Shown here: positions 7,331 to 12,225 of the stretch, one piece after another
Layout of the letters: every line of letters starts with the position of its first letter
Numbering within the stretch: the stretch's first letter is position 1
DNA from: PGYR01 sp041595255
GTDB taxonomy: Bacteria; Bacteroidota; Ignavibacteria; Kapaibacteriales; UBA2268
Assembly: GCA_041595255.1 (NCBI GenBank)
Contig: JBFHKR010000075.1
Span: forward strand, 1 to 12,225
Reading direction: 5' to 3'
Length of the DNA: 12,225 bases
Notes under the pieces: generated by a model
The model's input: only the letters and a program-made list of their open reading frames with translations
Databases searched by the model: none
Told to the model about the DNA's origin: nothing
Position numbers and translations under genes: made by a program

Positions 7331-7405
7331 TTAATTATCACCACACCCAAACAAAAAGAGCGTGACAAATAGAATTATTGATGTGAAAGTTAGTTGGTTT
7401 TTCAT
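7331..7405 (-). CDS. minimal lipoprotein-signal reading frame, 24 residues
   Basis: This is the intact portion of the relic above: MKNQLTFTSIILFVTL followed by FLFGCGDN and stop. If translated and processed, it would leave a lipidated four-residue peptide starting at the lipobox cysteine (C-G-D-N). The simplest reading is a dead gene start. It is listed separately because a very similar signal-only frame occurs at 7847-7924, and the DNA across the lipobox is almost identical. Confidence 0.3.
   Translation of the reverse strand: MKNQLTFTSIILFVTLFLFGCGDN
7340..7371. repeat. 32-bp direct repeat, copy A (lipobox region)
   Basis: Positions 7340-7371 match 7856-7887 at 30 of 32 positions, including 22 consecutive identical bases (7340-7361, beginning accacacccaaacaaaaaga). 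On the minus strand it encodes the end of a lipoprotein signal peptide (LFLFGCG). Similarity stops abruptly on both sides. Confidence 0.85.
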
Positions 7406-7419
7406 ATTCTAACTCATTG

Positions 7420-7824
7420 TCATTTCATTTTTTTGTCATCTTTAACCAGAGTTCCGTCTTTCCTTTTAAAGATAAACCATGTCCAAAAAGCAAGAAAAAC
7501 AATCAAATAAAAGGCGTGTATCAGATCTAAACTATTATTATTATGTGCATATACTCTTTCTATAAATGTCGGTAAAAATACAGTTATAGTAAAAAGCAAA
7601 TATGTAATATAGAAGACACTTTTACTTAAGCTCTTTAACAATAGAATAACCAAAAGGATTAAACCAAGTGCAATTTCACCGTAATATATTAATTCGCTTT
7701 CTTGTCCTCCAAATCCTGATGAAAGACAAGGAAAAGGGGAATCATAAAACAAACACCAAAAATTATTGAGCAATAGAAATGCTATAAGACTAAGTGCGAT
7801 TAATATTTTTAGAAGTAATTTCAT
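7420..7824 (-). CDS. small four-helix membrane protein of unknown function
   Basis: This 134-residue protein begins at ATG 7822-7824 (a TTG 42 bases upstream would add a non-hydrophobic stretch and has no support). Helix 1 covers about residues 4-20, followed by the short extracytoplasmic loop NFWCLFYDSPFPCLSSGFGG (21-40) with two cysteines (C24, C33) that could form a disulfide. Further helices are at about 46-63, 69-86 and 99-116, and the tail is very basic (KRKDGTLVKDDKKMK). The pattern resembles small DoxX-like or four-helix membrane proteins only in general form, and I do not recognise the family. It lies in the folK-folB island between the two signal-only lipoprotein frames, with gaps of 22 bp and 14 bp, so all are probably on one transcript. 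Confidence 0.6.
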   Translation of the reverse strand: MKLLLKILIALSLIAFLLLNNFWCLFYDSPFPCLSSGFGGQESELIYYGEIALGLILLVILLLKSLSKSVFYITYLLFTITVFLPTFIERVYAHNNNSLDLIHAFYLIVFLAFWTWFIFKRKDGTLVKDDKKMK

Positions 7825-7846
7825 GTTATGTGTTGTTCTCTTCCAT

Positions 7847-7924
7847 TCACCCCTTACCACACCCAAACAAAAAGAGCATGATAAATAATACCAAACTCTT
7901 CAAAATAATAAAAGTTGACTTCAT
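7847..7924 (-). CDS. minimal lipoprotein-signal reading frame, 25 residues
   Basis: ATG (7922-7924) overlaps the stop of the upstream 65-residue gene as ATGA, the arrangement typical of translational coupling. The frame encodes MKSTFIILKSLVLFIM, then LFLFGCGKG and TGA. It is a complete type II signal peptide with lipobox LFGC and only three residues after the cysteine. It is either the start of a lost lipoprotein gene or a micro-lipopeptide. Near-identity of its lipobox DNA with 7340-7371 suggests that one arose by copying the other. Too short for certainty. Confidence 0.35.
   Translation of the reverse strand: MKSTFIILKSLVLFIMLFLFGCGKG
7856..7887. repeat. 32-bp direct repeat, copy B (lipobox region)
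   Basis: This partner of 7340-7371 has two mismatches, both in the part encoding the residues just upstream of the lipobox. Spacing between the copies is 516 bp and encloses the 134-residue membrane protein gene. Confidence 0.85.
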
Positions 7925-8118
7925 GGGCCCATTCCGTTTCTATATATGATAGAAATACAGATTGAATATAAGATAGCAGAAATGACAATAGCTGATAAAA
8001 TCCCAATAATTATTTTGTGGAATTTAGAAGTTTCCAAATACTTCCAAGCTAAGGTTATAGTTAGAATTGGGGTTGCTAAAATCAGATAGCAAAAAGATTG
8101 GCCTATTAAATCTAGCAT
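7921..8118 (-). CDS. 65-residue two-helix membrane protein
   Basis: The protein is two hydrophobic helices (about residues 8-24 and 36-58) joined by a short basic loop (KYLETSKFHK, 26-35). It ends in IIYRNGMGP with no further domain. The short hairpin form and the terminal R-N-G-M-G-P look like small uncharacterised Bacteroidota membrane proteins, but I cannot name a family. ATG at 8116-8118; the stop overlaps the next ATG (ATGA at 7921-7924), coupling it to the signal-only lipoprotein frame. It is the first gene of the island's minus-strand cluster. Confidence 0.6.
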   Translation of the reverse strand: MLDLIGQSFCYLILATPILTITLAWKYLETSKFHKIIIGILSAIVISAILYSICISIIYRNGMGP

Positions 8119-8177
8119 AACTAATTCTTACTCTTGTTTTCTTTTAATCATTTTTCAGACCCAACTTCACTGAAGCT

Positions 8178-8208
8178 ACTTCGAGAACCTTAGCACGAGT
8201 CTCGAAGT
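8178..8208. repeat. perfect 9-bp inverted repeat (dispersed palindrome)
   Basis: acttcgaga (8178-8186) pairs with tctcgaagt (8200-8208) around a 13-nt loop (accttagcacgag). It shares 12-bp blocks with the unit at 6871-6897 (see there). It resembles palindromic intergenic repeats with the core CTTCGAGAACCTCAG...TCTCGAAG that I recall from Bacteroidota genomes. Confidence 0.75.
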
Positions 8209-8221
8209 GAATTGATACAAG

Positions 8222-8251
8222 CCCTCCTTGTTAAGAGAGGATTTAGGAGGG
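8222..8251. repeat. CCCTCCT/AGGAGGG inverted repeat
   Basis: ccctcct (8222-8228) and aggaggg (8245-8251) are perfect inverted copies separated by 16 nt, with an inner cctc/gagg pair. It lies 19 bp beyond the folB stop and could slow or stop folB transcription, but no T-run follows on the minus strand, so I call it a dispersed repeat rather than a classical terminator. Confidence 0.6.
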
Positions 8252-8270
8252 TTAAAATAATTGAGCAAAT

Positions 8271-8660
8271 TTACTCCCCGCTATCTTCTACTTCTACAGT
8301 TTGCTCTACTTCTACATAGTCAACATAGCGTTTCATTGGAGCATTTATTTTTCTCACTCTAACTGTCGCTTTCTGAAGAAACTCAAATTTCTCTACTACT
8401 GAGTTTAATATTTCATTAGCGATAGTTTCTATTAGTGAATAAGAATCACCAGTCATTACTTCCGAAATACAATACATTGCTATTTCGTAGTTTAATGCAT
8501 AATTCACATCATCTCTAACTATAGCAGATTTTGCATCATAATCCATTATCAAATCGACTTCGTATTTGCCACCTAGTTTTCTTTCTTCTTGCTTTACACC
8601 ATGGTAAGCGTAATATTGTGCATTTTTGATTGTTATTCTGCTTAAACTTGTTTTTTTCAT
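8271..8660 (-). CDS. folB: dihydroneopterin aldolase
   Basis: FolB cleaves 7,8-dihydroneopterin to the hydroxymethyl-pterin that FolK then activates. The 129-residue length is typical. Key residues line up with the well-studied bacterial enzyme: the AYHGVKQEE motif (18-26) with E26 in the place of the substrate-contacting glutamate, Y58 in the LNYEIA segment, E78 in SLIETIANEI (75-84) that anchors the pterin, and K104 in RVRKINAPM (101-109), the catalytic lysine. The C-terminus has an acidic tail (VEVEDSGE). ATG at 8658-8660; no clear ribosome site. It is divergent from the gene at 8804 across 143 bp and lies upstream of folK, separated by the accessory island. Confidence 0.92.
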   Translation of the reverse strand: MKKTSLSRITIKNAQYYAYHGVKQEERKLGGKYEVDLIMDYDAKSAIVRDDVNYALNYEIAMYCISEVMTGDSYSLIETIANEILNSVVEKFEFLQKATVRVRKINAPMKRYVDYVEVEQTVEVEDSGE

Positions 8661-8762
8661 ATTATTACTCTGATTTTAATTCTTTGGAAAGTATAATTTA
8701 AGAATATTAATAATAATTATTCTCAATTGTAATTAATTTTATACTCAAGCGTTCTACATATA

Positions 8763-8777
8763 CGTACAAAATGTACG
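8763..8777. promoter_or_regulatory. CGTAC-N5-GTACG hyphenated palindrome, possible operator
   Basis: CGTAC (8763-8767) and GTACG (8773-8777) are perfect inverted half-sites separated by AAAAT. It lies in the 143-bp region between the divergent folB and 8804 genes, 26 bp before the latter's ATG. A dimeric regulator site is a reasonable guess, but nothing else supports it. Confidence 0.3.
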
Positions 8778-8803
8778 AAAGTGATTAATATTGAATTTGA
8801 ATT

Positions 8804-9205
8804 ATGAATGACCTAGAAAAGCTAAAGCATCTGTTACTCTTCAAAGATGTTACCGATGATGATAGCCACAGCGAACCAATAGTTACTTTTGGCTCTATAG
8901 TATGGGGAGTATTATTGCGTTCTGCGTTATTAGTTATTATAACTATGGTACTTATGTATGAGTTTGGTCATAGCGAGGTTTGGTATTTATCACTTTTCTT
9001 GATTTGGCTAATAGCTCTGTATCCGGGATGGCAACAATATCAAAATTACGAAAACAGAATAAAAAAATTTGAAGAAGATACTCTTTGTGGGTCATGTAAG
9101 CATTTTAGTTCTGAAAGTCAGCTGTGCAAACTTTACGATGTCCATGTTACAACTAATGATATCCCTTGCGAGGGAGAATCATGGGAACCTAAAAGTATGT
9201 ACTGA
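8804..9205 (+). CDS. small membrane protein with a four-cysteine C-terminal domain
   Basis: This 133-residue protein has an acidic N-terminal region, two membrane helices (about 29-51 and 57-76), a short basic coiled segment (ENRIKKFEED, 83-92) and a cytosolic or periplasmic tail with C95-G-S-C98-K-H-F, C108 and C122 in PCEGESWEP. The C-x2-C-x9-C-x13-C spacing suggests a zinc or iron-sulfur mini-domain. The tail pattern (CxxCkhF...C...CeG..WEP) resembles small uncharacterised cysteine motifs I have seen in other proteins, but I cannot assign a family. It is the only plus-strand gene in the first 11 kb of the window, divergent from folB, and its stop is 1 bp from the convergent stop of the GWxTD gene, leaving no room for a terminator between them. 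No ribosome site is evident. Confidence 0.65.
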   Translation: MNDLEKLKHLLLFKDVTDDDSHSEPIVTFGSIVWGVLLRSALLVIITMVLMYEFGHSEVWYLSLFLIWLIALYPGWQQYQNYENRIKKFEEDTLCGSCKHFSSESQLCKLYDVHVTTNDIPCEGESWEPKSMY

Positions 9206-9206
9206 G

Positions 9207-10517
9207 TTAAATTTCTTTGATCTCAACTAATCTATAATCACCTGCTCCTATTAACTCGAATACATACTCTTTACTCTGATTAGCATACTTCCATATTACT
9301 AATGTTTTATCATCTTTGAATTCTTCTTTTATTTCACTTGGAGATGATTTTAGTATGTATATTTTACCTCTATCCGTTTTAGCACCATCATCTTCTGATA
9401 TTGTTTTAAAATTAAAAAACGCATAATCTACACGAACATAATACTGCTGCAATGCTTCGTTAAATGGTGTAAGTGGTGTAGGGTCTTTTTGTTCCCAGTA
9501 ATCCAGAAAGGCAGCAGAAACATCATCTGAGCTATTAATCTTTTCGATTTCTTGCTCTGTAGCTATATATTTCAATATTTCTATTGCGTACGGTAATCTA
9601 TTTAGTGAGATAGGTTGGCTCACCCACTCAATTTTTATCTCAAAGTCTGTTATCTTTTCATTGTTTTTACTAATCTCAAGACTATAAACTCCTGGTATAA
9701 CTTTGATACCAGGTAAGTCAATATCTAATACATTATAGCTCTTGTTTCTTTTTAAATCGAATTTTATATCCGAATAATCATTTGTATAGCTGAAATCAAC
9801 ATTCTTTATTACTTTACATAAACCGTTCACTTCGTTTTTAGCATCCCATTTCAAAGCTATTTCACTTATATCTTTCTTCTTGGTAAATGTGTAAGTATAA
9901 TTTGCTTCTTCTAATTTTTCAGATGGGATAAGTATTTTTGCACCTTGAGCATCAAAAGAAATAGTTTGATTGAGAGCAAAAGGTTGAAGTTCTGTATAAA
10001 CGTCAGTTCTTTGTGAGTTGAATAAAAGAGGAGTATAAAGTAAAGGTTTATTACTCAAATCTATTTTGTGTTTTTTGGTATTTAGATAACTGTTGTCTTT
10101 GATATCAAATTTAACCTCTATGTCAAATTTACCTCTAGGCATGATTATTTCTTTCACTCCTTCTACAAAAATATTTTTACTCAGAGTTTGCTCATAATCT
10201 TTGAAATAAATAGTGTCAGAGATTTTAGAACGATTTTTTACTATCCCATCACTGTTCTGAAATAATATTTCTACATTGAGTACTCCGAAATATTTACCAA
10301 AATTCGGTCCATCTTTGACTTTCTGAAATCTTAATGATTCATTGGCTGCTTTGACTAATATAGCTAATCGGGAGGAATCTGTACTACTATAAGGTAACTC
10401 CAATACTTCAGAAAAAAGTGATTCGCCATAAGAATAGTACTTCGATTTGTCTATCTGAGCAGATAACGAAATCGATACTAATAAAAGTATAAAAACAATT
10501 GATTTATTCATTTTCAT
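9207..10517 (-). CDS. GWxTD-domain secreted protein with degenerate signature
   Basis: This 436-residue protein has a signal peptide (about residues 1-20, ending SLSA). A beta-rich middle (about 70-300) follows, then the C-terminal GWxTD domain (about 305-430). Family marks in that domain: AFLDYWEQKDPTPLTPFNEA (336-355), the YYVRVDYA helix (359-366), TDRGKIYILKSSPSEI (381-396), and a terminal IWKYANQSKEYVFEL (408-422). The name-giving G-W-x-T-D is G-A-K-T-D here (378-382), so the tryptophan is missing while the flanking TDRG is kept. GWxTD proteins are known in the Bacteroidota/Chlorobiota area; their role is not settled. The ATG overlaps the ruvX 3' end by 14 bp; M1 or M3 (10509-10511) could start it. 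Confidence 0.85.
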   Translation of the reverse strand: MKMNKSIVFILLLVSISLSAQIDKSKYYSYGESLFSEVLELPYSSTDSSRLAILVKAANESLRFQKVKDGPNFGKYFGVLNVEILFQNSDGIVKNRSKISDTIYFKDYEQTLSKNIFVEGVKEIIMPRGKFDIEVKFDIKDNSYLNTKKHKIDLSNKPLLYTPLLFNSQRTDVYTELQPFALNQTISFDAQGAKILIPSEKLEEANYTYTFTKKKDISEIALKWDAKNEVNGLCKVIKNVDFSYTNDYSDIKFDLKRNKSYNVLDIDLPGIKVIPGVYSLEISKNNEKITDFEIKIEWVSQPISLNRLPYAIEILKYIATEQEIEKINSSDDVSAAFLDYWEQKDPTPLTPFNEALQQYYVRVDYAFFNFKTISEDDGAKTDRGKIYILKSSPSEIKEEFKDDKTLVIWKYANQSKEYVFELIGAGDYRLVEIKEI

Positions 10518-10947
10518 TTAAAAAGTTTCTTAATATTACTGCAGCTGCCGTCATATCCAAATTACCTTTCTTTCGGCGATCTTTCTTTTTTTTGCCATTT
10601 GCCACCATCATACTCATCGCTTCTTTACTAGAGAAGTTTTCATCGTACAAGACAACATCTACACCTGATATAACGGATAGCTTCTCTCTAAAGTTTTCAA
10701 TTGCTTCTAATACTTCAGAACTTTGTCCATCGTAGCGTATTGGCTGACCTATTACTATGAGTCCTGTTTTTTGTAATTTCAATTCTACTAGAATATCATC
10801 AAAAAGCGATTTGCTAGTAGCATCAAATACTTTATGTGGTCTGACTGTAATATGTAGTTCATCTGATACAGCGAAACCTATTCTTTTCAATCCATAGTCG
10901 AAACAGACTATTCTTTTGTATTTATATTTACTCAGGTCAATTTTCAT
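10504..10947 (-). CDS. ruvX: RuvX/YqgF-family RNase H-like nuclease
   Basis: YqgF/RuvX proteins act on rRNA 5' ends or on Holliday junctions. With ATG at 10945-10947 the protein has 147 residues, the normal length; a TTG nine bases upstream adds only three residues and is not needed. Motifs in order: CFDYGLKRIGFAVSD (15-29) with D17, VIGQPIRYDG (65-74), VVLYDENFSSKEA (98-110) with the acidic D102/E103, and DMTAAAVILRNFL (131-143) with D131. The third motif reads D-E-N-F-S-S where D-E-R-x-[ST] is usual. A basic run, GKKKKDRRKKGN (118-129), sits where the family is often flexible and positive. The gene overlaps the GWxTD gene by 14 bp, so the two are co-transcribed. Confidence 0.9.
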   Translation of the reverse strand: MKIDLSKYKYKRIVCFDYGLKRIGFAVSDELHITVRPHKVFDATSKSLFDDILVELKLQKTGLIVIGQPIRYDGQSSEVLEAIENFREKLSVISGVDVVLYDENFSSKEAMSMMVANGKKKKDRRKKGNLDMTAAAVILRNFLNENE

Positions 10948-11137
10948 TAGTTGCAATTTAATGAAAAAACTGAAATTATCGATTTCAAGTTGTTAATAAT
11001 CAAGTATCTCATAAAGTCTAATTTGTAAATAGACTAAAAGGTTTTAAACTCTAATCCCAATGTATAAATTTCATGGGAACTTGAATAAGAAAAAAAAAAG
11101 TAAATATAAATTCAGTAAAATTATAAATGTGGAAAAC

Positions 11138-11145
11138 TATATTTG
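11138..11145 (+). promoter_or_regulatory. possible Bacteroidota-type -7 element TATATTTG
   Basis: TATATTTG fits the Bacteroidota -7 consensus TAnnTTTG exactly and lies 140 bp before the ATG of the lipoprotein gene. I see no convincing -33 TTG at the right distance, and in such AT-rich DNA an eight-base match can be chance. Confidence 0.25.
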
Positions 11146-11216
11146 TTTTTTTTAAGTTTTTTTTTTTTTGAAATTTGAATTGAATAAATTTATAGATTGG
11201 CTTAACAGGTTTTAAT

Positions 11217-11253
11217 TCCCTCAAACATATTAAGTTATTCTATAAATGAGGGA
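11217..11253 (+). promoter_or_regulatory. leader hairpin/operator upstream of the lipoprotein pair
   Basis: TCCCTCA (11217-11223) and TGAGGGA (11247-11253) are a perfect 7-bp inverted repeat with a 23-nt AT-rich loop, ending 32 bp before the ATG. In RNA it would form a stem just before the ribosome site; in DNA it could be an operator. These are the only GC-rich blocks in the surrounding 200 bp. Confidence 0.4.
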
Positions 11254-11275
11254 GAATTTAATATTTATAAAATAT

Positions 11276-11280
11276 AGGAG
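11276..11280 (+). promoter_or_regulatory. Shine-Dalgarno site of the first lipoprotein gene
   Basis: AGGAG is followed by five T residues and then the ATG at 11286-11288. This is one of the few textbook ribosome sites in the window and fixes the start. Confidence 0.75.
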
Positions 11281-11285
11281 TTTTT

Positions 11286-11870
11286 ATGAAAAGAACTAAT
11301 TTAGTTTTTTTATGCCTTTCCGTTCTATTATTTAGTGGGTGTTTTGATAAGAGTGTTACAGAATATGACAACAACTCGAACAAATTTAAAGATAAACAAA
11401 ATCGTATTCAATCTTTTTCACCACCGAATGTAGTAGATTCCATTTTGTGTGCAGACACTTTATTACCACTTGCTTTATTAGAATTGAATTCTGCTTTTAA
11501 CCCAATTATTGATTTAATTGAGAATAATATTGAATTTGATCCAACTGATGGTTATAGACATTATTCTATTACTGTTCGGTTTCAAGACAGTTCAACTAAG
11601 AGATTAATTTTCGATTATTGGGATACTGGTAATGCTCAGTCGTTAGCAACAGGGACAGCGTATTGGTGTGAGGGTGCTGACTGTTGTAGAGTTGGAACTA
11701 AAGTAAATACTTATGATGGCAAAAAAGATAAAGTATGTTTTTGTAATGGTAGTATAAGCTATTCATGTATTCTCCGTTCCAAGGAAGTTGAAATAGATAA
11801 AAGCATAACAGGAGAAATTATTCTCTCAAGTTTGAATTATATAGAATCATTGTCAATCATAAACTTATAA
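11286..11870 (+). CDS. cysteine-rich predicted lipoprotein
   Basis: This 194-residue protein has a type II signal peptide with lipobox FSGC, lipidated cysteine C19. The early mature part (about 20-48) is polar and flexible. Positions 50-115 hold alternating strands (DGYRHYSITVRFQ, KRLIFDYWDTGNA). A cysteine cluster follows: YWCEGADCC (126-134) and CFCNGSISYSC (151-161), six cysteines in 34 residues, likely disulfide-bonded or metal-binding outside the cytoplasm. A further cysteine, C55, lies in DSILC. I do not recognise the family. It is followed eight bases after its stop by a second lipoprotein gene with a partly similar layout, so the two form a co-transcribed pair. Confidence 0.7.
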   Translation: MKRTNLVFLCLSVLLFSGCFDKSVTEYDNNSNKFKDKQNRIQSFSPPNVVDSILCADTLLPLALLELNSAFNPIIDLIENNIEFDPTDGYRHYSITVRFQDSSTKRLIFDYWDTGNAQSLATGTAYWCEGADCCRVGTKVNTYDGKKDKVCFCNGSISYSCILRSKEVEIDKSITGEIILSSLNYIESLSIINL

Positions 11871-11878
11871 AGGTTAAA

Positions 11879-12225
11879 ATGAAAAAGTTAAATGTTTTAT
11901 TATTATTAATATTATTATTTCTATTAATGTCTTGTGGGAATAGTCAAAATACACAAGTAACTCAACAAAGTGAACAAACAAATTCTAGAAATTTAATAAA
12001 TCCAGATTTAGCCATAGCCGATTCATTATTAAATTGTATAGTAGGCTATGTAAACACTAACATCGATACTGTAATTGCAGTTAGTAATTTTAATCTTTCC
12101 TATTCTACAGATAGTAGCAAACATGTAATTGTTAGATGTATAACACCAAATTACCCAAATGGTATAGTTATAAATATAAAATTCTTTGATCCAAGTCCTG
12201 CTCTAGGTAACGATAATGATACAAA
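11879..12225 (+). CDS. second predicted lipoprotein, 3' end outside window (partial)
   Basis: The reading frame is open from ATG 11879-11881 to the window edge, giving 115 residues with no stop. A strongly leucine-rich signal (residues 4-16) ends in lipobox LMSC with C19. A Q/N/S/T-rich linker (20-38) follows, then PDLAIADSLLNC (42-53) and strands such as SSKHVIVRCITP (79-90) and GIVINIKFFD (95-104). The start is supported by AAGG next to the upstream stop. Its order (DS-[IL]-L with a nearby cysteine, then a strand ending V-R, then an I-x-F/I-K-F-F-D strand) parallels the upstream lipoprotein, suggesting the two are diverged duplicates. Function unknown. Confidence 0.65.
   Translation, partial: MKKLNVLLLLILLFLLMSCGNSQNTQVTQQSEQTNSRNLINPDLAIADSLLNCIVGYVNTNIDTVIAVSNFNLSYSTDSSKHVIVRCITPNYPNGIVINIKFFDPSPALGNDNDT

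Larger units (their letters stand above)
7178..7405 (-). pseudogene. truncated serine hydrolase (beta-lactamase-like) lipoprotein, with in-frame stop
   Basis: From ATG at 7403-7405 the frame encodes a lipoprotein signal (MKNQLTFTSIILFVTL, lipobox LFGC) and then GDN and TAA at 7331-7333. Reading on in the same frame gives IQIENEISQEVGAYLTCL, then HEKGKFNGSILIGKKDSILA, then a stop at 7178-7180. The segment 'YL..LHEKGKFNGSILIgKk' is the characteristic N-terminal opening of class C beta-lactamase/PBP4*-type serine hydrolases in this group of bacteria. The catalytic S-x-x-K and everything beyond are missing: homology fades near 7210, where decayed repeats begin. It is therefore a 5' relic of a lipid-anchored hydrolase gene, killed by truncation and a nonsense codon. 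It begins 14 bp after the stop of the membrane protein gene at 7420-7824. Confidence 0.7.
10948..11285. other. 338-bp divergent intergenic region
   Basis: No gene is visible here. It must contain promoters for ruvX (minus) and the lipoprotein gene (plus). Visible structure: TGAAAT (10971-10976) / ATTTCA (10982-10987); AGTCTA (11015-11020) / TAGACT (11030-11035), both short inverted pairs; a long A-run near 11089-11098; long T-runs near 11146-11168; and the TCCCTCA/TGAGGGA hairpin at 11217-11253. The homopolymers give an extremely AT-rich, likely bent or melted, segment. Confidence 0.6.

Noticed and set aside
7825..7866. TTG-initiated N-terminal extension of the 134-residue membrane protein
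   Set aside because: The added segment comes from the lipobox repeat in a different frame and precedes a natural hydrophobic start at ATG 7822-7824.
11087..11170. A-run followed by T-run as a possible intrinsic terminator or array
   Set aside because: No GC stem connects them, and genes on both sides are transcribed away from the region, so a terminator is not expected there.
1..12225. CRISPR array, tRNA, rRNA, complete insertion sequence or phage genes
   Set aside because: No regularly spaced direct repeats, cloverleaf-like sequence, conserved rRNA blocks, transposase, integrase or phage structural gene were found by reading both strands.

Overview
The window is AT-rich bacterial DNA carrying mostly housekeeping genes, nearly all on the minus strand. 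The gene set points to the Bacteroidota/Chlorobiota/Ignavibacteria (FCB) group: a GWxTD-domain protein, a DUF6588-like outer-membrane barrel, a YbbR-like protein, many lipoproteins with short lipoboxes, and a primase with an S-P-F-T...D-F-S-S type N-terminus. An Ignavibacteria/Kapabacteria-like member is plausible, but no rRNA or other decisive marker is present.

Layout. Positions 1-99 hold a weak repeat remnant. Positions 100-2208 hold small accessory genes in short transcription units: a DUF1801 protein; a four-helix membrane protein with a His-rich secreted partner; and a lipoprotein following an outer-membrane barrel gene. Two clear intrinsic terminators (581-605 and 1562-1588) separate the units. 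Positions 2243-6837 read as one tightly packed minus-strand block: folK, dnaG (1 bp after folK), a YbbR-like gene (17 bp overlap with dnaG), then the barrel and lipoprotein genes. Positions 6838-8270 are an accessory island between folK and folB. It contains decayed palindromic repeats, a truncated serine-hydrolase (beta-lactamase-like) lipoprotein pseudogene, two minimal lipoprotein-signal reading frames that share a 32-bp near-identical block, and two small membrane proteins. folB (8271-8660) is divergent from a small membrane protein with a four-cysteine tail (8804-9205). That gene converges, 1 bp apart, on a ruvX/GWxTD pair (10947-9207). A 338-bp divergent intergenic region follows. The right end holds two consecutive plus-strand lipoproteins, the second cut by the window edge.

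How the genes relate. folK and folB encode enzymes of the same pterin branch of folate synthesis, and an accessory insertion lies between them. DnaG and RuvX act in nucleic-acid metabolism. The YbbR-like protein, the barrel, the GWxTD protein and the lipoproteins are envelope proteins of unknown detailed role.

I see no CRISPR array, complete mobile element, tRNA or rRNA, and no convincing new multi-gene system. The most notable points are the loss of all four zinc ligands in DnaG, the loss of the signature tryptophan in the GWxTD protein, the two signal-only lipoprotein frames with a shared DNA block, the decayed serine hydrolase, and the cysteine-rich lipoprotein pair at the right end.
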